A stretch of DNA of 64,000 nucleotides from SIG607 sp045586405 (lineage in GTDB: Bacteria > Bacillota > Clostridia > Oscillospirales > Acutalibacteraceae): positions 1 to 64,000 of the forward strand of contig JAZNAG010000087.1 of NCBI GenBank assembly GCA_045586405.1. Reading direction: 5' to 3'. Shown in pieces: positions 34,907 to 43,046 of this stretch (positions within the stretch are counted from its first letter, which is position 1; the number at the start of each line of letters is the position of its first letter). The notes below the pieces were generated by a model, which made no database searches, was not told the origin of the DNA, and was given only the letters and a program-made list of their open reading frames with translations. The translations under genes and the position numbers were made by a program.

Positions 34907-36547
34907 TTAGTACATTCCGCCCTGTGCGGCTGCGGCTGCGGCTGCTGCAGCATTAGCAGCTGCGGCATCTTCCTTTTTGTCTGCAACAAGTGTTTCGGTG
35001 GTAAGCACCATTGAAGCAACTGAAGCGGCATTTTGAAGAGCTGAACGGGTAACCTTAGTAGGATCAACTATACCTGCTTCGATCATATCGGTATAAACCT
35101 CTTTATATGCATCAAAGCCATAGTTGGATTTACCTGCACTAACAATTTTATCAACTATTACAGAGCCTTCAAGACCTGCATTAGTAGCTATCTGACGAAT
35201 AGGTGCTTCAAGCGCCTTAAGCACAATATTGACACCTGTCTTTTCGTCACCCTCAGTTGAAGCTAAAAGTTCTTTTACAGAGCCTATTGCATTAACAAGA
35301 GCAACACCGCCACCTGCTACTATACCCTCTTCAACAGCGGCTTTGGTAGCTGAAAGAGCATCTTCTATACGAAGTTTCTTTTCTTTCATTTCTATTTCGG
35401 TAGCAGCGCCAACCTTAACAACAGCAACACCGCCTGCAAGCTTAGCAAGTCTTTCCTGAAGTTTTTCTCTGTCAAAATCGGAAGTAGTAACCTCAATCTG
35501 ATTTTTAATCTGATTTATTCTGTCACTAATAAGAGCCTTATCACCTGCGCCGTCAACAATAACGGTGGTTTCCTTACCAACCTTAACCTGAGCAGCTCTG
35601 CCCAAAAGGTCAAGAGTGGTTTCTTTAAGATCAAGACCGAGTTCATCGGTAATAACCTCACCGCCGGTAAGAATAGCAATATCACGAAGCATTTCTTTTC
35701 TTCTGTCACCAAAACCGGGTGCCTTGACACCAACACAGGTAAACACGCCACGAAGCTTATTGATAATAAGGTTAGAAAGAGCATCGCCCTCAATATCCTC
35801 AGCAATAATAACAAGCTTTTTGCCGGTCTGAACGATTTGCTCAAGAAGAGGCAGAATTTCCTGAATAGAAGATATCTTCTTATCGGTAATCAGAATAAGA
35901 GCGTCGTCAATAACAGCTTCCATCTTATCTGTATCTGTAGCCATATAAGGAGTAATATAGCCTCTGTCAAACTGCATACCCTCAACCACATCTATATAGG
36001 TTTCTGCTGTTTTGGACTCTTCAACGGTAATAACACCGTCGGCAGTAACCTTATCCATAGCCTCTGCAATAAGACCGCCGATAAATTCGTCCCCTGCGGA
36101 AACGGTAGCAACACGCGCAATATCTTCGCTACAGGTAACCTTTTTAGAATTGGCAACAACGGTATTTACAGCAGTATCTACTGCCTTGGCAATACCCTTT
36201 TTAACAACCATAGGATTAGCCCCTGCGGCAACATTCTTCATACCCTCTAAGATAAGAGCCTGAGCAAGAACGGTTGCAGTAGTGGTACCGTCACCTGCGG
36301 CATCGTTAGTTTTTACAGATACTTCTTTTACAAGCTGTGCGCCCATATTTTCAAAGGGATCGTCAAGCTCTATATCCTTTGCGATAGTAACACCGTCATT
36401 AGTGATAAGAGGAGAGCCGTATTTCTTATCAAGAACTACATTTCTGCCCTTAGGTCCAAGGGTTACCTTTACTGCATCAGCAAGCTGATCAACGCCTGCC
36501 TGAAGTTTTTTTCTGGCTTCTTCGCCGAAAATAATCTCTTTTGCCAT
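34907..36547 (-). CDS. groEL: Chaperonin GroEL (Cpn60)
   Basis: Tetradecameric protein-folding chamber. 546 residues, full length. VTLGPKGRNVVLDKK at ~28, NDGVTIAKDIELDDPFEN-type segment (ATP site) near 52, GDGTTTATVLAQ near 86 with the catalytic Asp, and GGGVALVNA near 412. The tail is an alanine run ending GGMY rather than the usual GGM repeats. Follows groES by 16 bases; controlled by CIRCE. Confidence 0.98.
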   Translation of the reverse strand: MAKEIIFGEEARKKLQAGVDQLADAVKVTLGPKGRNVVLDKKYGSPLITNDGVTIAKDIELDDPFENMGAQLVKEVSVKTNDAAGDGTTTATVLAQALILEGMKNVAAGANPMVVKKGIAKAVDTAVNTVVANSKKVTCSEDIARVATVSAGDEFIGGLIAEAMDKVTADGVITVEESKTAETYIDVVEGMQFDRGYITPYMATDTDKMEAVIDDALILITDKKISSIQEILPLLEQIVQTGKKLVIIAEDIEGDALSNLIINKLRGVFTCVGVKAPGFGDRRKEMLRDIAILTGGEVITDELGLDLKETTLDLLGRAAQVKVGKETTVIVDGAGDKALISDRINQIKNQIEVTTSDFDREKLQERLAKLAGGVAVVKVGAATEIEMKEKKLRIEDALSATKAAVEEGIVAGGGVALVNAIGSVKELLASTEGDEKTGVNIVLKALEAPIRQIATNAGLEGSVIVDKIVSAGKSNYGFDAYKEVYTDMIEAGIVDPTKVTRSALQNAASVASMVLTTETLVADKKEDAAAANAAAAAAAAAQGGMY

Positions 36548-36563
36548 AATATATCTACTCTCC

Positions 36564-36851
36564 TTATTCTACTATTGCCAATATGTCAGCAAGGCTTACA
36601 ATACTGTATTCCTCGCCGTCAAGTTTAACCTCAGTACCGGAATATTTATTGGTAAGAACCTTATCACCCACCTTAACGGTCATAGGAATAAGATTTCCGT
36701 TCTTATCATAAGCGCCGGGGCCTACAGCAACAACCTCAGCTACCTGAGGCTTTTCTTTAGCTGCAGCAGTAAGTATGATTCCGCTTTTGGTAGTTTCCTC
36801 AGCTTCTACAAGGCGGGTAACTACTTTATCAGCCAATGGTTTAATATTCAT
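36564..36851 (-). CDS. groES: Co-chaperonin GroES (Cpn10)
   Basis: 95 residues, full length: IKPLADKVVTRLVEAEETTKSG at the N-terminus (in family pattern), the mobile loop GIILTAAAKEKPQ, and VGDKVLTNKYSGTEV in the barrel. Lid of the GroEL chamber. GGAGG before ATG. First gene after the CIRCE element. Confidence 0.97.
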   Translation of the reverse strand: MNIKPLADKVVTRLVEAEETTKSGIILTAAAKEKPQVAEVVAVGPGAYDKNGNLIPMTVKVGDKVLTNKYSGTEVKLDGEEYSIVSLADILAIVE

Positions 36852-36883
36852 AATATTTCCTCCAATATTAAATTACTTACAAG

Positions 36884-36910
36884 TTAGCACTCAAAAGCCT
36901 TGAGTGCTAA
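36884..36910. promoter_or_regulatory. CIRCE operator (HrcA binding site)
   Basis: TTAGCACTC at 36884-36892, nine-base spacer, GAGTGCTAA at 36902-36910: an exact match to the CIRCE consensus, about 33 bases before groES. HrcA itself is not in this window. Confidence 0.97.
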
Positions 36911-36915
36911 TATAT

Positions 36916-36943
36916 ATTGTATCCATATTTTTCTAAAAATCAA
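36916..36943 (-). promoter_or_regulatory. groESL promoter
   Basis: TTGATT (36938-36943), 16 bases, TACAAT (36916-36921) on the minus strand. The start point would fall at or just inside the CIRCE element. Confidence 0.65.
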
Positions 36944-36962
36944 GTCTATTTACTGATATTTT

Positions 36963-37886
36963 TCACTTAGTTAAGAAATTTTTAACAACCGATGCAGGAA
37001 GCTGAAATTTAATGCCGCTTTTTATTATAGTAAAATCAATTTCCTTCATTTCGAAAATTTCACCGTCAAGGTTTACGGGCACATTTTTACTGCCCACAAT
37101 TGAAAAAGTTTGGCATTTTCCTTTATGTATAAAAGGCAGTCCGTCAACGTCGCCTGTTTTGTATTTGCCTATAAATTTAAGTATTTTCAGCTTGTTTATA
37201 TTATCAACTATGGTGTAGTTTAACTCTCCGTCAAAAGGAACAGCATCAGGCGCCGCAAGATATCCTCCGCCATAAGCAGGTCCGTTGGCAACTACCGCAA
37301 AAAGACAGCTTTTGTTACCAAGGTCTTTACCATCTGCCTTTAAAGACAATCTGCAGCCTATTTTACCTAAATAACATTTTACTATTGCAAGGTTATAAGC
37401 CATGCTGCCACTTACGAAGGGAAGCCTTTTGTAACTTGACATATAGCCTGCCACAACTGCATCCATACCAACCGAGCAGCTGTTAAGACAGTAATACTCC
37501 CCTGCTTTTATAACGTCCATTTTAAGTGAGGCACCGTTTATCTGGTCGTTTATATCGGCAAATGCCTTTTTATCCTCTTTCGGAAAAAATTTAAGAAAAT
37601 CATTAGCCGAGCCGATAGGAATAACACCAAGAGTTACATTATCATATCCGAAAACGCCGTTAAGCGCTTCAAAAACAGTACCCTCGCCACCGGCAAGAAA
37701 TATAGTAACCTCCTCGCCCTTCTGAGCGTGCTCACGGGCAAATCTGCCTGCATCACCCATTGCGGCGGTTATCTGCACTGCATATTCAAGCTTTTTTTCA
37801 GAGCAATAATTTGCTATTTCGTTATAGAGTTCCTTTACTGTTTTACCCTTTCCTGCTGCAGGATTTATGATAAAAACATATTTCAT
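36963..37886 (-). CDS. Diacylglycerol kinase family lipid kinase
   Basis: 307 residues, DagK/YegS-like; phosphorylates diacylglycerol or a related lipid at the inner face of the membrane. FIINPAAGKGKT at residues 4-15, LAGGEGTVFEALNG near 64, PIGSANDFLKFF near 92 and a C-terminal beta domain with PFDGELNYTIVD. The core GGDGT is GGEGT here, a conservative change in a nucleotide-binding motif. Soluble, no membrane helices. It starts 11 bases after the RNA methyltransferase stop. Confidence 0.85.
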   Translation of the reverse strand: MKYVFIINPAAGKGKTVKELYNEIANYCSEKKLEYAVQITAAMGDAGRFAREHAQKGEEVTIFLAGGEGTVFEALNGVFGYDNVTLGVIPIGSANDFLKFFPKEDKKAFADINDQINGASLKMDVIKAGEYYCLNSCSVGMDAVVAGYMSSYKRLPFVSGSMAYNLAIVKCYLGKIGCRLSLKADGKDLGNKSCLFAVVANGPAYGGGYLAAPDAVPFDGELNYTIVDNINKLKILKFIGKYKTGDVDGLPFIHKGKCQTFSIVGSKNVPVNLDGEIFEMKEIDFTIIKSGIKFQLPASVVKNFLTK

Positions 37887-37897
37887 CCCTTTTTACC

Positions 37898-39022
37898 TTA
37901 CCTCTTTTTAAAATACATATAGAGCTGACATTTTATCATTCCGTTATAAAGCTTTCTGCGTTTATCAGCTTCATTACCGAAAAATTTTTCAAATTCATCA
38001 TGAGGGCTTATAACAAAATACTTTTGTCCGTCGCCAAAGGTAAATCTTTCTCCCATTACCTTATAAAGTTCTTCAGCCCCTTTTACATCAAGCAATCTCT
38101 CGCCGTAAGGTGGATTTGCAAGAACAAGACATCTGTCTTTTGGTGGAACAAAATCTCTTACATCAGCCACTTTTGCTTTAACATATTTATCTACACCGGC
38201 AAACTTAGCATTACGCTCAGTAAGAGCCACAGCATCTGCATCAATATCAAAGCCCTGCGCCGTGAAATCAATATCGGTCAGAATAAGACTTTGGGCTCTT
38301 GCTCTTTCTTCACGCCAAATCTTTTCGTCAATAAAGGAAAATCTTTCTGCCGCAAAGCTTCTGCGAAGTCCCGGCGCCATTTTTTTAGCCATCATAGCCG
38401 ACTCAATAAGCAAAGTACCCGAGCCGCAAAAAGGATCTAAGACCTTGCTGTCAGGATAAATTCTCGCCATATCGCATATAGCAGCGGCAAGAGTTTCTTT
38501 AAGAGGCGCTGCATTAGAGTTTCTTCTGTAGCCTCTTTTGTGAAGTCCCTCACCCGATGTATCTATCATCATTGTAACGCGGTTTTTATGAATAGAAAAA
38601 CGAATACGGTACTCGGTATCGGTTTCATTGAACCACGAAATATTATATTTACTTTTAAGGCGTTCTACCACAGCTTTTTTGATTATGGACTGACAGTCAG
38701 GAATACTGCTCAGTTGAGAATTGATGCTCCAGCCGTTAACAGGAAAAGCATCTTCCCTGCCTATATAATCTTCCCAAGGCAGATTTTTAACATTATCAAA
38801 AAGCTCGGTAAAAGTGAGTGCATCAAACTCACCCATATTTATAAGAATACGCTCAGCAAAACGAGAGTTTATATTTGCTCTGACAAGCAGATTTTCGTCA
38901 CCTTCAAGAAGCACTCTGCCATTCTCAGCAGAAACTTTTTCAAAGCCCATTCTTTTGAATTCGTCAGCAGCTATACCCTCTATGCCAAAAAGACAGGGCG
39001 CCACCATTTTAATATTACTCAT
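37898..39022 (-). CDS. THUMP-domain class I RNA methyltransferase (RlmL-N/YpsC-like)
   Basis: SAM-dependent methylation of rRNA, probably the guanine-N2 site of 23S rRNA handled by RlmL and by YpsC homologues. 374 residues: an N-terminal ferredoxin-like/THUMP region (about 1-160), DPFCGSGTLLIESAMMA near 203 (SAM loop) and catalytic LANPPYGERLLD near 303. AAAGGT before ATG. Follows the fumarase alpha gene by 12 bases. Confidence 0.88.
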   Translation of the reverse strand: MSNIKMVAPCLFGIEGIAADEFKRMGFEKVSAENGRVLLEGDENLLVRANINSRFAERILINMGEFDALTFTELFDNVKNLPWEDYIGREDAFPVNGWSINSQLSSIPDCQSIIKKAVVERLKSKYNISWFNETDTEYRIRFSIHKNRVTMMIDTSGEGLHKRGYRRNSNAAPLKETLAAAICDMARIYPDSKVLDPFCGSGTLLIESAMMAKKMAPGLRRSFAAERFSFIDEKIWREERARAQSLILTDIDFTAQGFDIDADAVALTERNAKFAGVDKYVKAKVADVRDFVPPKDRCLVLANPPYGERLLDVKGAEELYKVMGERFTFGDGQKYFVISPHDEFEKFFGNEADKRRKLYNGMIKCQLYMYFKKR

Positions 39023-39034
39023 TATTTTACCTTT

Positions 39035-39877
39035 CTATAACTGCGCTGTGGCATGGCGTGTAACATGACAGCCTATATTAACAGCAACAGGAAGCCCTGC
39101 TATATGAGTAGGTGCAACCTCAACATTAACATAAAGCGCGGTAGTATCGCCGCCAAAGCCCTGAGGGCCTATGCCCAGTTTATTGATTTTACTTAGCAGT
39201 TCGTCCTCAAGTTCTGCATAGTATATATCAGCATTTTTAACATCTGAGCTTCTGCAGAGAGCTTTTTTGGAAAGATAAGCGCATTGTTCAAAATCGCCAC
39301 CGATACCAACACCAACAACCATAGGCGGACAAGGGTTAGCACCTGCAGATTTTACAATATCCAACACCGCATTTATTACGCCTTCTCTGCCATCTGCAGG
39401 GGTAAGCATACGTATACCGCTCATATTTTCACTGCCAAAGCCTTTAGGCGCAACGGTAATTTCAACCTTATCACCACTTATTATTTCGGTATGTATAACC
39501 GCAGGAGTATTATCGTCCGTATTTACTCTATTAAGAGGATCAGCCACTATGCTTTTTCTAAGCAGACCGTCAATATACCCCTTACGCACGCCTTCGTTTA
39601 TCGACTGATAAAGGTCGCCGCCCACAAAGTGAACGTCCTGACCGATTTTAAGAAAAACCACAGCCATACCGGTATCCTGACAAACGGGGATATCAAGTTC
39701 CTTGGCGGAGTCGACATTAGCCTGTAAATCATAAAGCACCGAACAAGCGGTAGGGTTGGTTTCACAGTTTTTACAGTATTCAATTTTAGATACAAGGTCT
39801 TTTGGTAAGGTTTTATTTGCTTCAACACAGAGCTTAGCCACTACGTCTTTTACAGCAGATACATTTATATCTCTCAA
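39035..39877 (-). CDS. Fumarate hydratase class I, alpha (N-terminal) subunit
   Basis: Iron-sulfur hydro-lyase subunit interconverting fumarate and malate (or tartrate to oxaloacetate). 280 residues. PVCQDTGMAVVFLKIG near 83, PKGFGSENMSG near 170, NPCPPMVVGVGIGGDFEQC near 200 and the terminal IGCHVTRHATA are typical, including cysteines for the 4Fe-4S cluster. Start is TTG, 9 bases after AAAGGA. The beta subunit normally follows; here an RNA methyltransferase does, so the partner must be elsewhere. Confidence 0.88.
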   Translation of the reverse strand: MRDINVSAVKDVVAKLCVEANKTLPKDLVSKIEYCKNCETNPTACSVLYDLQANVDSAKELDIPVCQDTGMAVVFLKIGQDVHFVGGDLYQSINEGVRKGYIDGLLRKSIVADPLNRVNTDDNTPAVIHTEIISGDKVEITVAPKGFGSENMSGIRMLTPADGREGVINAVLDIVKSAGANPCPPMVVGVGIGGDFEQCAYLSKKALCRSSDVKNADIYYAELEDELLSKINKLGIGPQGFGGDTTALYVNVEVAPTHIAGLPVAVNIGCHVTRHATAQL

Positions 39878-39896
39878 TTTGATTTTTCCTTTCAGT

Positions 39897-39925
39897 AAAA
39901 AGGGCAGACTAAAAGTCTGCCGCTA
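39897..39925 (-). terminator. Terminator after the S1-domain gene
   Basis: GGCAGACT / AGTCTGCC stem followed by TTTTT on the minus strand; it separates the yab block from the fumarase gene. Confidence 0.8.
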
Positions 39926-39929
39926 TAAA

Positions 39930-40382
39930 TCATTTTACACCGGCACCGCGTTTTGAACGGCGGTTATCGGGGTTCTTTCTTTTTAAATCAGAGAATTTTT
40001 CGTCGCTTGTCTGTTTAAAGCGATTCATCATTTCTTCAAAGGAAGCAGGTTCCTGCTTTTTAGGAGCCCAGGTGTATGAAGAATCAATTTTAGGTGCCTG
40101 CTTTTCGCGGTTTTCCTTATTCGCACGACGTTCTTTGCCGCCCTGCTCTTCCTGAGCGCGTTTGATACTAAGGCTGATTTTGCCGTTATCGTCAATACTC
40201 AGAACCTTCATCTTCACAACATCGTTTTCCTTAACATGCTCATGTATATCGGTAACATAACTTCTCGCAACCTCGGAAATATGTACCATTCCGCTTTTGG
40301 AATCTCCTAAATCGACAAACACACCGAAGTTTGTTATTCCGGTTATTTTACCTTCTACAATTTGTCCTACCTCGATTTGCAT
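39930..40382 (-). CDS. S1 RNA-binding domain protein (YabR-like)
   Basis: 150 residues. One S1 domain (residues ~3-73: GQIVEGKITGITNFGVFVDL, HISEVA, DDNGKISLSIKRA) and a basic, disordered tail rich in Lys/Arg/Glu with a terminal RRSKRG. It resembles YabR/GSP13, ribosome-associated S1 proteins. It is the last gene of the yab block, as in Bacillus subtilis. The SD GGGGG is about 13 bases from the ATG, longer than usual. Confidence 0.85.
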   Translation of the reverse strand: MQIEVGQIVEGKITGITNFGVFVDLGDSKSGMVHISEVARSYVTDIHEHVKENDVVKMKVLSIDDNGKISLSIKRAQEEQGGKERRANKENREKQAPKIDSSYTWAPKKQEPASFEEMMNRFKQTSDEKFSDLKRKNPDNRRSKRGAGVK

Positions 40383-40438
40383 AAACTATGCAGTTCCCCC
40401 TTAAAAAATAATGAAAAGTCACTTTGACTGTGAAAACA

Positions 40439-40711
40439 TCAATCAGCGGATATATCTATATAAACCTGCTCGTCCTCAAAAACATATCCAAGTCTTTCTC
40501 TTGCGGCTTTCTCTATAATTTTAGCCTCGTTGCCCGAAGACAAAAGTTCTTTATATTCACCGATAGTTCTTTCGGTATCGGAAATTTCTTTTCTTATATT
40601 TTCAAGATTTTCTCTGCCTTTTATAAGGTCAGTCCAGAGAGATGTCAGTGAATAAACAAAATATATTGCCACACACAGCACAAGGACACGCAAAATCACG
40701 CTTTTTCCCAT
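40439..40711 (-). CDS. divIC: Septum formation initiator DivIC/FtsB-like
   Basis: 90 residues, bitopic membrane protein of the divisome. One membrane helix (about residues 5-24) followed by a coiled coil (RENLENIRKEISDTERTIGE) and the conserved ARERLGYVFEDEQVYIDI end. The position after yabQ and before the S1 gene matches the Bacillus order yabP-yabQ-divIC-yabR. AAAGGAAAG before ATG; own promoter in the end of yabQ. Confidence 0.88.
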   Translation of the reverse strand: MGKSVILRVLVLCVAIYFVYSLTSLWTDLIKGRENLENIRKEISDTERTIGEYKELLSSGNEAKIIEKAARERLGYVFEDEQVYIDISAD

Positions 40712-40762
40712 ACTTTTCTCTTTCCTTTACATAAAAGAATAATACTGCAATCTATCACTATG

Positions 40763-40792
40763 AGTATACAACATTTTGGTATACACTTTCAA
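40763..40792 (-). promoter_or_regulatory. Promoter of divIC and the S1 gene
   Basis: TTGAAA (40787-40792), 18 bases, TATACT (40763-40768) on the minus strand, overlapping the yabQ stop. A GTATAC / GTATAC pair lies within the spacer and -10. It would let divIC be expressed in vegetative cells independently of yabPQ. Confidence 0.6.
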
Positions 40793-41235
40793 GAGTTTTT
40801 TCGCTTAAATACTACTTTTTTTACTTTTTTTAATATTAAAACCCGTATTTTTCTCAAAACCACGGTTAAAAAGTCGGCAAGGTGTACAACAGCTCCTCTG
40901 TAAATGCTGAAAATTTTTCCGGTTCCTTTTAAAATAAACAACATAAACCGCAACACAAATGCTGATAAAGTAAGCCTATAAACAAAAAATCCGCCAAGTT
41001 CAAACAGAAGAATATAAAGCCTTACTTCTCCGTTACTTCTTGCCATAAAAAGAAGAAAGGTAATAAAGGTAGCAACTACCCAAAATGCTATATCCTGAAA
41101 AAATACCGCTGTCTTGCTATAGCTTTTTTGTTTACGCGCTGCCCTGAAAAAATCAAAAAATACCGATAGCGCTATTCCTACCAGTAAAGCGTATAACAGC
41201 GAAACAATTTGCGAAGTAGAACTTATTTCCCACAT
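40789..41235 (-). CDS. yabQ: Spore cortex biosynthesis protein YabQ
   Basis: 148 residues, four to five membrane helices; in Bacillus it localises to the forespore outer membrane and is needed for cortex formation. QIVSLLYALLVGIALSVFFDFFRA at the N-terminus (in family pattern), Arg/Lys-rich cytoplasmic end. ATG at 41235 is 1 base after the yabP stop, with AGGTGAT overlapping that stop; the longer frame to 41286 lies inside yabP. Confidence 0.85.
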   Translation of the reverse strand: MWEISSTSQIVSLLYALLVGIALSVFFDFFRAARKQKSYSKTAVFFQDIAFWVVATFITFLLFMARSNGEVRLYILLFELGGFFVYRLTLSAFVLRFMLFILKGTGKIFSIYRGAVVHLADFLTVVLRKIRVLILKKVKKVVFKRKNS

Positions 41236-41236
41236 A

Positions 41237-41503
41237 TCACCTAAACAGCTTTTTGAAGAAGCCTTCCCTTTCGCCTTTATCATCAAGATAAACCACCGCA
41301 GAAAAACTGCCGTCTATTTGCATATCACCCGTACCGGTATTAAAACTACCTATTTTTATATTACTTCCCTTAATCACAATATTTCCCATAACCGAAATTA
41401 TACTGACACTGTTTTCGTCAAAACTAAGAACATCCCTAATACCCGAAAGTGACATTGTCTTTCTGTTTGACATATACAGTGAATGTTCTACGCTATTATC
41501 CAT
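41237..41503 (-). CDS. yabP: Sporulation protein YabP
   Basis: 88 residues, small beta-rich protein of the YabP/YqfC family required for spore cortex assembly. HSLYMSNRKTMSLSGIRDV near the N-terminus, FDENSVSIISVMGNIVIKG and a C-terminal LDDKGEREGFFKKLF are typical. ATG at 41503 with GGAGGGTGAT upstream. Translationally coupled to yabQ. Confidence 0.88.
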   Translation of the reverse strand: MDNSVEHSLYMSNRKTMSLSGIRDVLSFDENSVSIISVMGNIVIKGSNIKIGSFNTGTGDMQIDGSFSAVVYLDDKGEREGFFKKLFR

Positions 41504-41553
41504 AAAAAAATCACCCTCCACAATAAATATATTGCGAAGGGTGTCAGCTTATG

Positions 41554-41796
41554 CTACTGAACTATTACATATAAATTGGCCGCATCATCTTTTTTGACAG
41601 TTTCAACAACGGCAGTAACCTGAACCTTGACATTTCTTGTTCCGAAAGCAATTTCTATTACATCGCCGACCTTAACGTCGTATGATGCTCTGGCAACCTT
41701 GCCGTTAACCGAAACTCTGCCTGCGTCACAGGCTTCGTTAGCAATAGTACGGCGTTTAATAATTCGTGCTATTTTTAAATACTTATCAAGTCTCAT
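41554..41796 (-). CDS. rqcP: S4-domain protein RqcP (YabO)
   Basis: 80 residues, a single S4 RNA-binding domain: RLDKYLKIARIIKRRTIANE, AGRVSVNGKVA, VKVGDVIEI. RqcP helps RqcH add alanine tails to nascent chains on stalled 50S subunits. The position before yabP matches Bacillus yabO. The ribosome site is weak (GG about 10 bases from ATG). Confidence 0.88.
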   Translation of the reverse strand: MRLDKYLKIARIIKRRTIANEACDAGRVSVNGKVARASYDVKVGDVIEIAFGTRNVKVQVTAVVETVKKDDAANLYVIVQ

Positions 41797-41810
41797 AACA
41801 AAATACCAAA

Positions 41811-41845
41811 AAGCTAAGCCGCCCGAATTTAAGCGGACGGCTTTC
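41811..41845 (-). terminator. Terminator of the HU gene
   Basis: GCCGTCCG / CGGGCGGC stem (one mismatch) followed by TTAGCTTTTT on the minus strand; partial readthrough into rqcP is plausible. Confidence 0.7.
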
Positions 41846-41852
41846 AGAAAAA

Positions 41853-42122
41853 TTAAAGAGCGTCTTTGAATGCTTTACCTGCTTTGAATACAGGAGCCTT
41901 AGAAGCAGCAATCTTAATCTTTTCTTTGGTCTTAGGATTGATACCAGTTCTAGCAGCACGGTTAGCAACCTTGAATGTACCAAAACCAACTAAAGAAACT
42001 TCGCCACCAGCCTTGAGCTCGCCTTCAACAGTTTCGATGAAAGCTGCGAGAGCCTTGTCAGCGGCAACCTTGGAGATGCCTGCTTTTTCAGCGATTGCTG
42101 AAATTAATTCTGATTTTTTCAT
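41853..42122 (-). CDS. hup: Histone-like DNA-binding protein HU
   Basis: 89 residues, full-length HU: MKKSELISAIAEKAGIS start, dimer core, GFGTFKVANRAARTGINPKT arm with the intercalating region, and FKAGKAFKDAL end. Nucleoid architecture. GGAGG before ATG. It sits between mazG and rqcP with its own terminator, so it can be expressed at a much higher level than its neighbours. Confidence 0.97.
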   Translation of the reverse strand: MKKSELISAIAEKAGISKVAADKALAAFIETVEGELKAGGEVSLVGFGTFKVANRAARTGINPKTKEKIKIAASKAPVFKAGKAFKDAL

Positions 42123-42179
42123 TGTAAAAACCTCCGTTTTTTATTTTCAACAGTATGTTTAAACCTTTACTGTATGAAA

Positions 42180-42971
42180 TCATCCTTGTGCTTTAAGGAA
42201 GTAAGCCGACAGCTCATCCCTTGAAAGCTCTTTCATATCTTTGCCGTCGGCAGTAATCAAAGCCTCGGCCTTTGAAAATACGTCGACATATTTGTCGGAA
42301 GATTTTTGAAGAGCTTCCTCACAGTCAACCTTTAAAAGTCTGGCGGCAGCCGCCACAGCAAAAAGCATATCACCGATTATCTCGGTAGCCTTTTCTTTAT
42401 CATAAGCATCGAAAACTTCATTTAGTTTTGCGGTTTGCTTTTTAATCTCTTCTAATGAATTATCTTCAGTTATACCGGCCTTTGCAGCGCGCTTTTGCAG
42501 TTTCTGTGCCCGCATTAAAGCAGGAAACGCAAGGGGTACGCTCTTAAGGGTGTCGGTATAGGTGCTTTGAGATTTTTCTGTTCTTTTAAGTTTCTCCCAA
42601 TTATCAAGCACCTTTTCACTTGTTTCGGCAGTAACATCACCAAAAACATGTGGGTGGCGGTAAACGAGCTTTTTAGAAACTTCATCTACCACGTCAGAAA
42701 AATCAAAACGGTTTTCTTCTTCAGCGATTATTGAGTGGAAAACCACCTGCATAAGAACATCGCCAAGTTCCTCTCGCATATCCTCGGTAGAATCACGGTC
42801 AATAGCGTCAATTACCTCATAAGTTTCCTCAAGAAAATTATTGCGGATACTGCTATGGGTCTGCTCTCTATCCCACGGACAACCATTTGGAGCACGAAGC
42901 ATTCTCATAATATCGAGAAACTGCTCTAAAGTGTACTTACCATCAAATTTCTCTACAATTAAATCTAACAT
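42180..42971 (-). CDS. mazG: Nucleoside triphosphate pyrophosphohydrolase MazG
   Basis: 263 residues with two all-alpha MazG units. The first has GCPWDREQTHSSIRNNFLEE and EELGDVLMQVVFHS (metal-binding EExxE and ExxD residues), the second a weaker IGDMLFAVAAAARLL near 205. Hydrolyses non-canonical NTPs to NMPs. In Bacillus YabN this domain is fused to a tetrapyrrole methylase; that domain is absent here. AGGTGG before ATG. Confidence 0.92.
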   Translation of the reverse strand: MLDLIVEKFDGKYTLEQFLDIMRMLRAPNGCPWDREQTHSSIRNNFLEETYEVIDAIDRDSTEDMREELGDVLMQVVFHSIIAEEENRFDFSDVVDEVSKKLVYRHPHVFGDVTAETSEKVLDNWEKLKRTEKSQSTYTDTLKSVPLAFPALMRAQKLQKRAAKAGITEDNSLEEIKKQTAKLNEVFDAYDKEKATEIIGDMLFAVAAAARLLKVDCEEALQKSSDKYVDVFSKAEALITADGKDMKELSRDELSAYFLKAQG

Positions 42972-43046
42972 ATTTCCACCTAAAAATCAATAGATTTTTT
43001 CATTTTTACTGTTAAAAACAGGGTATTTTAACAATTTTTGTGCATT

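Noticed and set aside
34917..34975. GCAGC/GCTGC repeats near the end of groEL as a repeat element
   Set aside because: They encode the alanine-rich GroEL tail in frame.
42145..42180. ACAGTA ... GTTTAAAC ... TTACTGT dyad upstream of the HU gene as an operator
   Set aside because: The outer arms are not centred on the GTTTAAAC palindrome (offset by two bases), so the symmetry is not convincing.
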